A stretch of DNA of 53,648 nt from an uncultured Pseudomonadota bacterium (GTDB lineage: Bacteria > Pseudomonadota > Alphaproteobacteria > RF32 > CAG-239), in NCBI GenBank assembly GCA_949298065.1, contig CASFUZ010000008.1, forward strand, positions 1-53,648, read 5' to 3'. The position numbers and the translations under genes were made by a program. Below, one piece after another: positions 1 through 8,521 of the stretch. The notes under the pieces were generated by a model. The model was not told the DNA's origin and did not search any database. It saw only the letters and a program-made list of their open reading frames with translations. How positions within the stretch are numbered: the first letter of the stretch is position 1; every line of letters begins with the position of its first letter.

Positions 1-58
1 GCTATGTGAACTCTCTACAAATTGCATACCTTTATTATATCGCCGACTTTTTATTCAT

Positions 59-80
59 CCACCACTAAAGTGGTGGTTTT
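59..80 (+). terminator. Rho-independent terminator of an upstream gene outside the window
   Basis: An 8-bp perfect stem (59-66 with 69-76, AGTGGTGG on the 3' arm) is followed by TTTT. No gene precedes it inside the window, so it probably ends a plus-strand gene lying left of the window. Confidence 0.6.
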
Positions 81-98
81 CTACAAGGCATTAATAAA

Positions 99-131
99 AA
101 AAATTCCCTCTTTTTCAGAGGGGATTTTTTT
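99..131. terminator. Bidirectional terminator after the flavodoxin-fold gene
   Basis: The stem CCCTC/GAGGG (106-110 with 118-122) is flanked by an A-run on the left and a T-run on the right, so it works in both directions. It lies directly after the stop codon (130-132) of the minus-strand reductase gene. Confidence 0.7.
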
Positions 132-672
132 AATGAATGCTTTTGCCCATTTCGTAAGCCTGCTGTATGGCCGGAGATGTGTTAATATCGCCTATCTGCC
201 AAGCTCCCGTACCATAAATCACGCCTTTTTCTTTGGCTCCGGGTAAGCAATCCTCCGTAAATCCTCTGAAGCCCTCCAAAGTGCGGCGCATATTGTCCTT
301 GTTATCATCTGCTGCCGCCACAATGAAGTAAAAGTCCTTACCGGCTATTTCTTCATAACGCGGAACCGTGCGGTCTATCAGGGTTTTCATTTGTCCGTTC
401 ATAGAATAAAAGTAAACCGGCGTTGACATAACAATTACATCTGCCTTAATCATCTTGTCCAGAATCTCAGACATATCATCTTTTTGGACGCATTTATGCG
501 TATTGTTGCAAACACCGCAACCCCGACAATAATTTATCTGCTTGTCATTAATATAAATCTTCTCAACTTCGTTACCTGCTTCTTTGGCTCCTTCCATAAA
601 CTTGTCGCAAAGTGTGTCTGAATTGCCGTGTTTGCGAAAGCTGGCTGACAAGATTAAAACTTTTTTGCTCAT
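130..672 (-). CDS. Flavodoxin-fold NADPH-dependent FMN reductase family protein
   Basis: 180 aa. The N-terminus (KKVLILSASFRKHGNSDTL) is the beta1-loop of the flavodoxin fold that holds FMN phosphate. A Cys cluster of the form CxxCxxCxxxxxC at about residues 49-62, followed by KDDM, is typical of the iron-sulfur-flavoprotein/NADPH-FMN-reductase branch, and TPVYFYSMNGQMKTLIDR is the conserved second flavin-binding segment. Such proteins reduce flavin, quinones or small electrophiles in the cytoplasm; the substrate cannot be read here. It is the second gene of an operon, 12 nt after the secreted cupin gene, under the MerR-type promoter at 1200-1230, which suggests a stress-induced redox function. 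Confidence 0.85.
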   Translation of the reverse strand: MSKKVLILSASFRKHGNSDTLCDKFMEGAKEAGNEVEKIYINDKQINYCRGCGVCNNTHKCVQKDDMSEILDKMIKADVIVMSTPVYFYSMNGQMKTLIDRTVPRYEEIAGKDFYFIVAAADDNKDNMRRTLEGFRGFTEDCLPGAKEKGVIYGTGAWQIGDINTSPAIQQAYEMGKSIH

Positions 673-684
673 CTCTTTTCCTTT

Positions 685-1158
685 CTATTTATATTCGCTA
701 TCCGTAACCGGATTAAGCCATGTGGTTTGATTGTTCGGCAGATTGGTTTCTATGGAAATATGCGTAAACCAAACGTTCGGGGCTGCACCGTGCCAATGTT
801 CAACATTGAGCGGAATGCGGACGACATCGCCTTTATGCAAAACCTGTACCTCTTTGCCTTTTTCCTGATATCTTCCCTCGCCGTCCAAGACCAAAAGGAT
901 TTGTCCGCCACTGTGCTTGTGCCAGTTTGTTCTCGCGCCGGGCTCAAAAGTTACGTTCGCGATTGAGGAATTCCAGATTTCATCATTTGCGCTCAAACGC
1001 TGCAAATAAGTTTGTCCGGTGAAAAATTCGCCATAAGGATTTTTCTCGCCTTGTCCGAATACGGTATTAAGCGGTGCTGTTTTCATTTCTGTTGCTCCTG
1101 TTATGCTTGAAAAAGTTAAGATGACGGCACTTAGCCCCAAGATTATGCTTTTGCGCAT
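685..1158 (-). CDS. Secreted cupin-domain protein
   Basis: 157 aa from the ATG at 1158, which has an AAAGGAGG Shine-Dalgarno 4 nt upstream; an in-frame extension to 1209 would begin inside the promoter. The N-terminus is a signal peptide (MRKSIILGLSAVILTFSSITGA). The rest is a single cupin barrel: motif 1 contains NWHKHSGGQ (metal ligands His, His) and motif 2 contains RIPLNVEHWHG. Small cupins of this kind are often paired with quinone or flavin reductases; the reaction is unknown. It is first in the operon with the reductase at 130-672. A periplasmic place is inferred from the signal peptide. Confidence 0.85.
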   Translation of the reverse strand: MRKSIILGLSAVILTFSSITGATEMKTAPLNTVFGQGEKNPYGEFFTGQTYLQRLSANDEIWNSSIANVTFEPGARTNWHKHSGGQILLVLDGEGRYQEKGKEVQVLHKGDVVRIPLNVEHWHGAAPNVWFTHISIETNLPNNQTTWLNPVTDSEYK

Positions 1159-1199
1159 TATGCCTCCTTTTTGATGATTAAACGAATCTGTTTTATTGA

Positions 1200-1230
1200 A
1201 GCGTAGCACTTAGAGGTTACTCTAGGTCAA
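1200..1230 (-). promoter_or_regulatory. MerR-family-type promoter with 19-bp spacer
   Basis: On the minus strand a -35 TTGACC (1225-1230) and a -10 TACGCT (1200-1205) are separated by exactly 19 bp. The spacer holds a near-perfect inverted repeat, CTTAGAG/CTCTAGG on the plus strand. The over-long 19-bp spacer with a central dyad is the hallmark of promoters untwisted by MerR-family activators such as SoxR, CueR or AdhR. No merR-type gene is in the window. Confidence 0.75.
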
Positions 1231-1293
1231 GAGCTTATTTGCAACTTGCAAAAAAAAATTTTTGTTCTACAAAGTTAATATAGAGGTTTGATG

Positions 1294-1644
1294 ATGATTG
1301 ACAGTATATTAAATAAACTTGAAAAATCAAAATTCCGGAGTTCGTTTAAGCTTGGCAAAAAGTATAAGGCTTATGTGTTGGACAAAGGCTATGACACCAT
1401 TCGCCGCCACGCGGAAGATTTTATTGCCACTCGTCTTGCTCCGGCAAATATCCCAAACGACGGGCATCAAACGCCGATGAAAAATCATCCCGTATTTATT
1501 GCTCAACACGCTACGGCAACTTGTTGTCGGCATTGTTTTGAAAAATGGCACAAGGTTTCGCCGAATATTCAGCTCTCGGCTGAACAGCAAAAATATGCCG
1601 TGGATTTGATTATGGCTTGGATTGAAAAACAAATGCGCTCTTAG
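1294..1644 (+). CDS. DUF4186 family protein
   Basis: About 116 aa; the start is one of two adjacent ATGs (1291 or 1294), and AGAGG at 1282-1286 favours 1294. The sequence matches my memory of the DUF4186 family closely: an FRSSFKLG opening, a TIRRHAEDFIATRLAP block, then IPNDGHQTPMKNHPVF and QHATATCCRHCFEKWH with conserved Cys/His that could bind metal. The family is small, cytoplasmic and of unknown function. It is divergent from the cupin operon, and its last 4 bases overlap the 3' end of the ybaK-like gene on the other strand. Confidence 0.85.
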   Translation: MIDSILNKLEKSKFRSSFKLGKKYKAYVLDKGYDTIRRHAEDFIATRLAPANIPNDGHQTPMKNHPVFIAQHATATCCRHCFEKWHKVSPNIQLSAEQQKYAVDLIMAWIEKQMRS

Positions 1645-2117
1645 GGCATTATGATATCTGCCGTGGCGCAATTTATGACCTTTTGCAAATCGGCCAAAGA
1701 AGTTTCTACCTGATAGCCAACTTTCCCTGCACTGTAAATTATTGTTTCATAGTCTTGAGCCGAGGCGTGAACCACCGTCGGAAATTGTTTTTTCATACCT
1801 ATCGGCGAGCAACCGCCGTGAATATATCCCGTGAGCGGCAAAAGCTCCTTTTGTTTGAGCATTTCAACGTCTTTTTCCTTTACTGCCGCAGCGGCTTTTT
1901 TCAAATTCAGCTCCTCAGCAACGGGAATCATAAAAACATAGTAGTGTCTGGACTTGCTTACCGTTACTAAGGTCTTGAAAACTCGGTTGGCATCTTCGTT
2001 TAAGGCGGCGGCAACCTCAACACCGTTTACGGCACCGGTTCCCTCATAGCAATAATGCTTATAGGGAATTTTTTGTTTTTCTAAAATGCGCATAACATTA
2101 GTTTTTACTTCGCTCAT
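1641..2117 (-). CDS. ybaK: Cys-tRNA(Pro)/Cys-tRNA(Cys) deacylase, YbaK/EbsC family
   Basis: 158 aa, the usual length for YbaK. It trans-edits mischarged Cys-tRNA(Pro) in the cytoplasm. Seen: the N-terminal MRILEKQKIPYKHYCYE, the VFKTLVT segment with the invariant Lys of the active site, the ELNLKKAAAA helix, and the glycine loop GYIHGGCSPIGMKKQFPTV characteristic of YbaK rather than of ProX or the ProRS INS domain. It lies 8 nt downstream of the ABC-F gene and is probably cotranscribed with it, giving a translation-quality pair. Substrate specificity is from family knowledge. Confidence 0.9.
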   Translation of the reverse strand: MSEVKTNVMRILEKQKIPYKHYCYEGTGAVNGVEVAAALNEDANRVFKTLVTVSKSRHYYVFMIPVAEELNLKKAAAAVKEKDVEMLKQKELLPLTGYIHGGCSPIGMKKQFPTVVHASAQDYETIIYSAGKVGYQVETSLADLQKVINCATADIIMP

Positions 2118-2125
2118 TTTCTTCC

Positions 2126-3967
2126 TTATTTCTCCAATTTTTCAAGCTGTTCGCTTAAGCCCAGCCACTCTTCCTCATATTCGCCCAAAGTTGCGGCAAT
2201 CCATGCCAGCTCTTTTTGGTTTTTGATGATTTCTTCCGTGGTCAGCGGGTTTTGAAAAGCATCTTCCAAAGTTTTTTTATCAGCATTGAGCTTTTCCATC
2301 TCACGCTCTATGCGGCGCAAGCGTGCATTGATATTTTTCTTTTCTTCTCTTATATTTACCTTCGGCTCTTCAAGTTTTGGTTTAGGTTTTTGCTCTTTTT
2401 CTTTTGGCTGAATTTTATTCAAAAGAAGATTTTTATAATCCTCCAAATCGCCATCATAGGGTTTGCAAGTTCCGTCTTTTACCAGCCACAGATTATCAGC
2501 AATAAGCTCTATTAAATGAATGTCGTGGGTGATGAGAATGACCGAACCGTTATATTCGTTTAAGGCGGTTATCAATGCCTCACGGCCATCAATATCCAAG
2601 TGGTTGGTCGGCTCGTCCAAAATCAGGAGCTGTGGCGCATTATAAGTCATGGCGGCAAACAAAAGTCTGGCTTTTTCGCCTCCTGAAAGCAAGCTTATTT
2701 TGGTCTGTGCTTTTTCCTGCCCCAAGCCAAATCTTGCCAAATGCGCACGCAATTTCGGCTCCGGCAAATCCGGCAGCAGATGAGACATAAAAGCGCAAGG
2801 TGTTTCATCCATCGGCAGTTCTTCTGCCTGATGTTGGGCAAAATAACCTACTTTGAGCTTGGAAGAGCGAATGTCCCTACCCTCCATTAAGGGTAATCGC
2901 TTGGAGATGAGTTTGGCTAAGGTTGACTTACCGTTGCCGTTGGCGCCGAGCAAAGCAATACGGTCATTGTCTACAATTTGCAAATTGAGTTTTCTTAAAA
3001 CCGGTTTACCATCATAACCGACAACACCGTTTTCTATGGTCAGCATTGGCGGCGGTAGCTCTTCCGCCTCGGGAAAACTGAAATGCGTTGAAGCATCATC
3101 TTCCATCAAGGTTACGGTTTGAAGCTTTTCCAGCATCTTGATACGGCTTTGCGCCTGTTTGGCCTTGCTTGCCTTATATCTGAAACGGTCAACGAAAGAC
3201 TGCAAGTGTCGGCGTCTTTGTTCCTGTTTTTCTGCCTGCTTTTGCAAGACCTCTTTTTGCTGAGCCCTCGTAGCCTGAAAAGTGTCATAATTGCCGGAAT
3301 AGGTTATGAGCTTCTGATGGTCAAAATGCACGATATAATTGCACAGAGAGTTCAAAATATTGCGGTCATGGCTGATGATGACCAAAGTTCCGCGATATTT
3401 TTGTAGATGGTTTTCCAGCCACATTCCGGCTTCCAAATCCAAGTGGTTGGTCGGCTCATCCAAAAGCAGGACTTCAGACGGGCGAAACAAAGCTGCGGCC
3501 AAAGCCAAACGCATTCGCCAGCCACCGGAAAACTCTCTTATCGGGCGCGTGAAATCTTCATTCTTAAAACCTAAGCCGTGCAAAATCTCTGCCGCACGCG
3601 CCGGAGCCGAGGCTGCTTTTATTATCTTCAAACGCTCATGTATTTCGCCTAATTCACTTTCTGATGCTGTTTCAAGCTTTTGCAAAAGCTCGGCTCGTTC
3701 AACATCTGAGGCCAGCAAAAAATCCATTATCGGAATATTGATATCGTGCATTTCTTGCTCAACAAAAACTACACGATAGCCCTTGGGAAAGTAAATTGAG
3801 CCGGTTTCGGTCTCAAGCTCACCTTTCAATGCTCTAAACAGCGTGGATTTTCCGCAACCGTTTGCACCGACCAAGCCAACCTTTTGCCCATCTGATATAT
3901 GTGCGGAAGCGTGTTCCAAAAGAACTTTGGAACCGATGCGCAGCGTTATGTCGTTTATATCTATCAT
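2126..3967 (-). CDS. ABC-F family ATPase (YheS/Uup-like)
   Basis: 613 aa with two fused ABC ATPase domains and no membrane segments, the layout of ABC-F translation factors. Domain 1: Walker A GANGCGKST (34-42), signature FSGGWRM, Walker B LLLDEPTNHLDLEAG. A linker rich in Lys, Arg and Gln between the domains fits the P-site tRNA interaction motif region. Domain 2: GANGNGKST, LSGGEKARL, LILDEPTNHLD. A charged coiled-coil C-terminus (about 530-613) is as in YheS/Uup. These proteins bind the ribosomal E site and relieve stalled translation; assignment to a particular subfamily is uncertain. It is upstream of ybaK in one operon. Confidence 0.9.
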   Translation of the reverse strand: MIDINDITLRIGSKVLLEHASAHISDGQKVGLVGANGCGKSTLFRALKGELETETGSIYFPKGYRVVFVEQEMHDINIPIMDFLLASDVERAELLQKLETASESELGEIHERLKIIKAASAPARAAEILHGLGFKNEDFTRPIREFSGGWRMRLALAAALFRPSEVLLLDEPTNHLDLEAGMWLENHLQKYRGTLVIISHDRNILNSLCNYIVHFDHQKLITYSGNYDTFQATRAQQKEVLQKQAEKQEQRRRHLQSFVDRFRYKASKAKQAQSRIKMLEKLQTVTLMEDDASTHFSFPEAEELPPPMLTIENGVVGYDGKPVLRKLNLQIVDNDRIALLGANGNGKSTLAKLISKRLPLMEGRDIRSSKLKVGYFAQHQAEELPMDETPCAFMSHLLPDLPEPKLRAHLARFGLGQEKAQTKISLLSGGEKARLLFAAMTYNAPQLLILDEPTNHLDIDGREALITALNEYNGSVILITHDIHLIELIADNLWLVKDGTCKPYDGDLEDYKNLLLNKIQPKEKEQKPKPKLEEPKVNIREEKKNINARLRRIEREMEKLNADKKTLEDAFQNPLTTEEIIKNQKELAWIAATLGEYEEEWLGLSEQLEKLEK

Positions 3968-4026
3968 AATGAAAAAGTTGATAGCATAGACTATCGCCTA
4001 GTGCAACACAAATTTAAGCAAACGAA

Positions 4027-4197
4027 TCAGCAAATTGTTGTATGTGTTTGAAAAACTTGACTTACGGAGGTTGAGCTTATGTCATCGTAAGAATAAATGC
4101 GGTTGGAATAGATTGTATATAATATGGACACGACGATAAAAAAGCCGATTATTCCCAGCTTGAAGTAATCCAACAAAAACAGCAATGTTTTGAACAT
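4027..4197 (-). CDS. Candidate small membrane protein (56 aa)
   Basis: An open frame starts at the ATG at 4197 (AAGGGCGAAGAG upstream) and ends with TGA at 4027. The product begins MFKTLLFLLDYFKLGIIGFF and continues IVVSILYT, giving one strong transmembrane helix near residues 12-28 and a polar Ser/Thr/Gln-rich tail. I recognise no family. It is the only coding-like content in the 405-base space between the ABC-F gene and flgI. No clear promoter or terminator belongs to it, so it could be a chance frame. Confidence 0.35.
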   Translation of the reverse strand: MFKTLLFLLDYFKLGIIGFFIVVSILYTIYSNRIYSYDDISSTSVSQVFQTHTTIC

Positions 4198-4310
4198 TTG
4201 CTCTTCGCCCTTACAAATCTTATTCCGTTTTTAGAACTTTAGTATATTAATTTTTGATTTTACAACAAGTTTTGTTTGAAATTAAACACAGTTTTTTATC
4301 TTTGAAATAA

Positions 4311-4328
4311 TTGGCACAGAAATTGCAT
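4311..4328 (+). promoter_or_regulatory. Sigma-54 (RpoN) promoter of the flagellar operon
   Basis: TGGCACAGAAATTGCA matches the -24/-12 consensus TGGCACG-N4-TTGCA at all positions but one, with exactly 10 nt between the GG and GC doublets (4313-4314 and 4325-4326). Predicted transcription starts near 4338, about 35 nt before flgI. Flagellar middle and late genes under sigma-54 with a FlbD/FleQ-like activator are known in alphaproteobacteria. The rest of 3968-4372 holds only the candidate small gene at 4027-4197. Confidence 0.8.
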
Positions 4329-4372
4329 ATAACAACGTGAGTTTAATGTGATTTTTGCGGAGTTTCTGCGTT

Positions 4373-5497
4373 ATGAATGCCAATTTTGTTAAGAAAACAG
4401 CCAGTTTTGCCCTTGTTGCGCTTGTCTCTTTGATGATGAGCGGAACGGCTTTTTCGGCATCGCGTATAAAAGATATTGCCGACTTTGAAGGCGTGCGCGA
4501 CAACCAATTGGTCGGTTATGGTATGGTTGTGGGCTTGAACGGAACGGGCGATAACATCAAATCAATCAACTTTGCCAAAGAAAGTTTGGTTTCTTTGTTA
4601 GACAGTGTCGGCATTAATTCTCGCGACGGACAAGTTAAGTCTAAAAATATTGCCTCGGTTATGGTTACGGCTAATCTGCCGGCTTTTGCCCGCCAGGGTA
4701 GCCGCATTGATGTTATGGTATCTGCCTTGGGTGATGCAACAAACCTGCAAGGCGGTACTTTGATTGCTACGCCTTTGGTTGGCGCAAACGGCGAGGTTTA
4801 TGCCGTGGCACAAGGACAAGTTGCCGTCGGCGGTGTTTCGGCTCGTGGGGCAAATGCTTCCGTTACCAAAGGTGTTCCGACCTCGGGACGTATTGCTAAT
4901 GGTGCAATCATTGAAAACGAGATTCCCTTCTCTTTGGAAAGTTTGGACACAATCCGCATTGCTCTCAGAAACCCTGACTTTACGACAGCCAGACGTGTTT
5001 CTGATGCCATCAATGCTTTTTTGGGCGAGCAAACAGCCAAAGCAACCGACCCGGCAACAATTGAGCTTGATGTTCCGGAAGCTTATAAAGACAAAATCGT
5101 TGACCTGATGACCAAGATTGAACAGCTCCAAGTTCAACCTGACCAGACAGCAAAAGTGGTTATTGATGAGAGTTCAGGCATTGTGGTTATCGGTAAAGAT
5201 GTCAAAATCAATCGTCTTGCCATCGCTCAGGGCAACTTAACAATCAAAATTACGGATGTGCCTCTCGTTTCTCAGCCTTTGCCTTTCTCTGACGGAACAA
5301 CGGTTGTAGATACCTTAACAGCCATTGATATTGATGAAAGCGTTGATTCTAAGCTCAGCGTTTTGGACACGGGCGTTAATCTGCAAGAACTGGTAGATGG
5401 CTTGAATGCATTGGGGGTTAGCCCGCGTGACCTCATCAGCATTTTACAAGCTATCAAAGCCAGCGGAGCTTTGCAGGCAGACATTGAGGTGATTTAA
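4373..5497 (+). CDS. flgI: Flagellar P-ring protein FlgI
   Basis: 374 aa from the ATG at 4373 (GGAG at 4359-4362). The signal peptide runs to about residue 30 (KKTASFALVALVSLMMSGTA, cleavage near AFS-A), as needed for a periplasmic ring subunit. The mature start SRIKDIADFEGVRDNQLVGYG and the following VGLNGTGD are diagnostic of FlgI, as is the end NLQELVDGLNALGVSPRDLI. FlgI polymerises around the rod in the peptidoglycan layer as the P ring. It is the first gene of the operon, read from the sigma-54 promoter just upstream; flgJ starts 1 nt after its stop. Confidence 0.97.
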   Translation: MNANFVKKTASFALVALVSLMMSGTAFSASRIKDIADFEGVRDNQLVGYGMVVGLNGTGDNIKSINFAKESLVSLLDSVGINSRDGQVKSKNIASVMVTANLPAFARQGSRIDVMVSALGDATNLQGGTLIATPLVGANGEVYAVAQGQVAVGGVSARGANASVTKGVPTSGRIANGAIIENEIPFSLESLDTIRIALRNPDFTTARRVSDAINAFLGEQTAKATDPATIELDVPEAYKDKIVDLMTKIEQLQVQPDQTAKVVIDESSGIVVIGKDVKINRLAIAQGNLTIKITDVPLVSQPLPFSDGTTVVDTLTAIDIDESVDSKLSVLDTGVNLQELVDGLNALGVSPRDLISILQAIKASGALQADIEVI

Positions 5498-5498
5498 G

Positions 5499-5858
5499 AT
5501 GATGACGGCGGCTTTACATACGGATTACAGCGGTTTGGCCATAGAACGCCAAAAGAACCTGATGTCTAATGCCAAAAACCAGAATATGGATGAGATTAAG
5601 CAGACGGCTCAAGACTTTGAGGCATTCTTTTTGAGCCGTATGGTTGAAACGATGTTTGAGGGAATTTCTACCGACGGAATGTTTGGCGGCGGAAACGGCG
5701 AAAAGGTATTTCGTTCCCTCTTGATTAACGAATATGGCAAAGCTATGGCCAAAACAGGCACGGTCGGCGTGGCTGACTATGTTATGAAATCAATCTTGGA
5801 GATGCAGGAAGTGCAGTCTCAGGGTTTTATTGACGGAACAAAAACGAAAGAGGTGTAA
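5499..5858 (+). CDS. flgJ: FlgJ/CheL-type rod-binding protein (no muramidase domain)
   Basis: 119 aa. The core is the rod-binding domain of FlgJ: IKQTAQDFEAFFLSRMVETM, then a Gly-rich GMFGGGNGEKVFRSLLINEYG and an amphipathic C-terminal helix. The peptidoglycan hydrolase domain of enterobacterial FlgJ is absent, as is usual in alphaproteobacteria (CheL form), so a separate lytic enzyme must open the wall. It acts in the periplasm as a rod cap or scaffold. It is coupled to flgI (1 nt gap) and followed after 1 nt by the FlgN-like gene. Confidence 0.88.
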   Translation: MMTAALHTDYSGLAIERQKNLMSNAKNQNMDEIKQTAQDFEAFFLSRMVETMFEGISTDGMFGGGNGEKVFRSLLINEYGKAMAKTGTVGVADYVMKSILEMQEVQSQGFIDGTKTKEV

Positions 5859-5859
5859 G

Positions 5860-6315
5860 ATGGATACTTTATCTCACAAAGAAGAAATCCGAGAAAAAGT
5901 TTCGGACTATTTGGAAATCGTTCGCAACTTTGCCGATTTGCTCCGTGAAGAAAACGAGGCTTTGGAACAGTTTGACACAGAAAAAGTGGCCGCGCTCTAT
6001 GAGCAAAAGGTTAAATTGGTTACGGCTTATCGGGCTTTTGTGGCTTTCTTCATCAAAAACCAAGAAGGGTTGAAGCTCTTGGAGCAAGATGAAAAGCTCC
6101 TCTTGCGTGAAGAATCTTTGAAGTTGGACGAACTGCAACACCAAAACCACACCTTGCTGCAAACGAGAATGCAGGTTAGCCAAACGATTATGGATTCAAT
6201 CGTTAATTTGGCAAAAAAACGTACGCAGGACTTTTCTACCTCGTATGGTGCTCAAGGCAAGTATTCGCCTTTGGATAACAGTAAAAACGCAATTGCGATA
6301 AACAGAACTTTATAG
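5860..6315 (+). CDS. FlgN-like flagellar export chaperone
   Basis: 151 aa from the ATG at 5860, immediately after the flgJ stop. Almost entirely helical, with heptad-like charged and Leu-rich segments from residue 10 to 120 (SDYLEIVRNFADLLREENEA) and a disordered Asn/Ser-rich tail. Sequence identity to known FlgN is weak, but size, helical fold and position directly before flgK match FlgN, the cytoplasmic chaperone that delivers FlgK and FlgL to the export gate. The name rests on context, so no symbol is given. Confidence 0.7.
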   Translation: MDTLSHKEEIREKVSDYLEIVRNFADLLREENEALEQFDTEKVAALYEQKVKLVTAYRAFVAFFIKNQEGLKLLEQDEKLLLREESLKLDELQHQNHTLLQTRMQVSQTIMDSIVNLAKKRTQDFSTSYGAQGKYSPLDNSKNAIAINRTL

Positions 6316-6326
6316 GAGTTTTTACC

Positions 6327-8510
6327 ATGGCATTATTATCTGGATTACAAACTTCCCTCTCCGGAATGAAAGTGGCACAGAGCCAGCTGGAGCTTATCGG
6401 CCGCAATGTTGCCAATGTGGACACGGAAGGGTATACGCGCAAAACGATGGCGCAGAAAAACGTCGTTTTGGCCGGACAAAATGCCGGTGTGGCTTTGGGC
6501 AACATTACGCGTACGGTTGACGAAGGTTTGCTCAGAAGCTTTTTGTCGGCAAATAATGCCTATGGTACGGCAAACGGCAAAAGTCAATACCTCAACAAAA
6601 CAGAAACCTTGCTCGGCACGCCTGAAGGTGATGACTCTATCTCTGCCAGTGTTGCCGATCTGCAAGCTGCTTTTAATACCTTCTCAACAGATGTTACTTC
6701 GGCTACGGGACGTTATAATCTGCTTAACGCCGCTAATACGGTTACTTCTCGTCTTAACTATCTGTCTCAAGAAATTCAGAAGCTCCGCGGCGATGCCGAT
6801 ATGAGCATTAAGGAAGATGTTGACCAGATTAACAACCTCTTGGACGAGCTGAAAACCTTAAATGATAAAATCGTCAAATATCAGGTTTTGGGCTATGATG
6901 GTGTTGCTGACCTCCAAGACCAAAGAGATTCTGCTCTGCGCGATTTGAGCGGTTTGATTGACATTAACTATTTTACACGTGAAAACGGCGAAATGGTTAT
7001 TCAGACCAAAAACGGCGTTACGCTTTTGGACAGAGATGCACATCATTTGAGCCACAGTTCCATTGCTCAAGCCAGTGCAACATCTTCTTATGCAGGCGGC
7101 GGAATTACGGGTATTTATGTTGACGGCGTGGACATCACGAACCAGATTGCCGGTGGTGAGATTCAGGGACTTATTGAAATCCGCGATGTTACCCTACCCT
7201 CCCTGCAATCACAGCTTGATGAGTTGGCCGGTGTTTTGAAAACACAGATAAACAACATCCACAACCAAGGTACGGCCTACCCGAACACGCCGTCCAACCT
7301 TACGGGTACACGCAGCTTTATTGACCCGAACGCGCAAAATATCAGAATTGAAAACGGTGATGTTCGTTTCATTATCTTTGACTCGGAAGGCAACCAAGTT
7401 GCTACAACCAACCTTAACGGCGGTCTAGGCTTTACCGAAGGAAGTATTGCCGATATGACCCAGCGTATTAACGACTGGCTGCAATCTCCCAATGGCGCAA
7501 ACTTGCCTCAAGCCTCCGCCAGTTTTGATGATGATGGACATTTGGTTATTGACACCGGCGACAGCGAATACAGCGTTGCCATTATGGACGAAGTCAGCTC
7601 TACAATCGGCAGCGAACAGGGTTCTGTCAGCATCTCATTTGATGCTAACGGCGATGGAACTTATGACCGTTCTGCCGAAGGTTTCTCTAGCTTCTTTGGC
7701 TTAAATGACTTCTTTGTCAGCAACACGAACGAGGCTATTTATGACTCAAAGGTTGTCAGCAAAGGTATGAACCTTGGGCTCAAAAATGTGGTTACACTTA
7801 ACTTTTCGGATACTTCACATGGTTTGAACTATGGGGCTATCAATATTTATCCGAACGATAGTTTGCAAACGATTGTTGACAAAATCAACAATGACCCTGT
7901 CTTAAACGAAAATCTGCAAGCAGCATTAGTGCCCAATGGAAATGGTTATGTCTTGCGCATTGTCAACTCCTCCGGTGAACAGCTTGAAATTACGGAAAGC
8001 GTTGCTCCGGGCGGGCAAGGCGGCGTTATTGAAAAACTTGGTTTGGCTCCTTCAAATGCTGCCGTTTCCTCTTCAATCTCCGTCAGAGAAGAGTTGCAAA
8101 CGACACCGGCTTTGATTGCCAATGGTTCACCGCAATATGATGTGGCAAGCAGCGAATATAAGCTTAACCAAGCATCCAACACTATTGCAAACGAGATGGT
8201 TAAGGTCTTTACGGAAACACAATCTTTCGGACAATCCGGAACTTTGTCTGCTATGTCAACGACCTTATCAAACTATGCTTCAACCTTTGTCGGAAATATT
8301 GCTACAGAAACAAATGAGGCATCAAAGGCGCTTGCCTACCAGCAAGAGCTGACCAGTTCAATTTCTACTAAAGAAGCACAAATCAGCGGTGTGGATATGG
8401 ACGAAGAACTTAGCCAATTGATTGTATATCAGCAAAGCTACGCTGCTTGTGCACAAATGTTTACCGCGTCCAAAGAGATTTTGGATATGCTTTTAGGTAT
8501 GGTTAAATAG
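6327..8510 (+). CDS. flgK: Flagellar hook-associated protein 1, FlgK
   Basis: 727 aa, on the long side for FlgK. The N-terminus ALLSGLQTSLSGMKVAQSQL with NVANVDTEGYTRK is the flagellar rod/hook signature, and the C-terminus has the matching helix VDMDEELSQLIVYQQSYAA with TASKEILDMLLGMV; these two helices pair to form the D0/D1 core. The middle (about 290-600) is variable and surface-exposed. FlgK is exported through the flagellar type III system and forms the first junction ring between hook and filament. GGAG upstream; 11 nt after the FlgN-like gene. Confidence 0.96.
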   Translation: MALLSGLQTSLSGMKVAQSQLELIGRNVANVDTEGYTRKTMAQKNVVLAGQNAGVALGNITRTVDEGLLRSFLSANNAYGTANGKSQYLNKTETLLGTPEGDDSISASVADLQAAFNTFSTDVTSATGRYNLLNAANTVTSRLNYLSQEIQKLRGDADMSIKEDVDQINNLLDELKTLNDKIVKYQVLGYDGVADLQDQRDSALRDLSGLIDINYFTRENGEMVIQTKNGVTLLDRDAHHLSHSSIAQASATSSYAGGGITGIYVDGVDITNQIAGGEIQGLIEIRDVTLPSLQSQLDELAGVLKTQINNIHNQGTAYPNTPSNLTGTRSFIDPNAQNIRIENGDVRFIIFDSEGNQVATTNLNGGLGFTEGSIADMTQRINDWLQSPNGANLPQASASFDDDGHLVIDTGDSEYSVAIMDEVSSTIGSEQGSVSISFDANGDGTYDRSAEGFSSFFGLNDFFVSNTNEAIYDSKVVSKGMNLGLKNVVTLNFSDTSHGLNYGAINIYPNDSLQTIVDKINNDPVLNENLQAALVPNGNGYVLRIVNSSGEQLEITESVAPGGQGGVIEKLGLAPSNAAVSSSISVREELQTTPALIANGSPQYDVASSEYKLNQASNTIANEMVKVFTETQSFGQSGTLSAMSTTLSNYASTFVGNIATETNEASKALAYQQELTSSISTKEAQISGVDMDEELSQLIVYQQSYAACAQMFTASKEILDMLLGMVK

Positions 8511-8521
8511 GAGATACGGCC

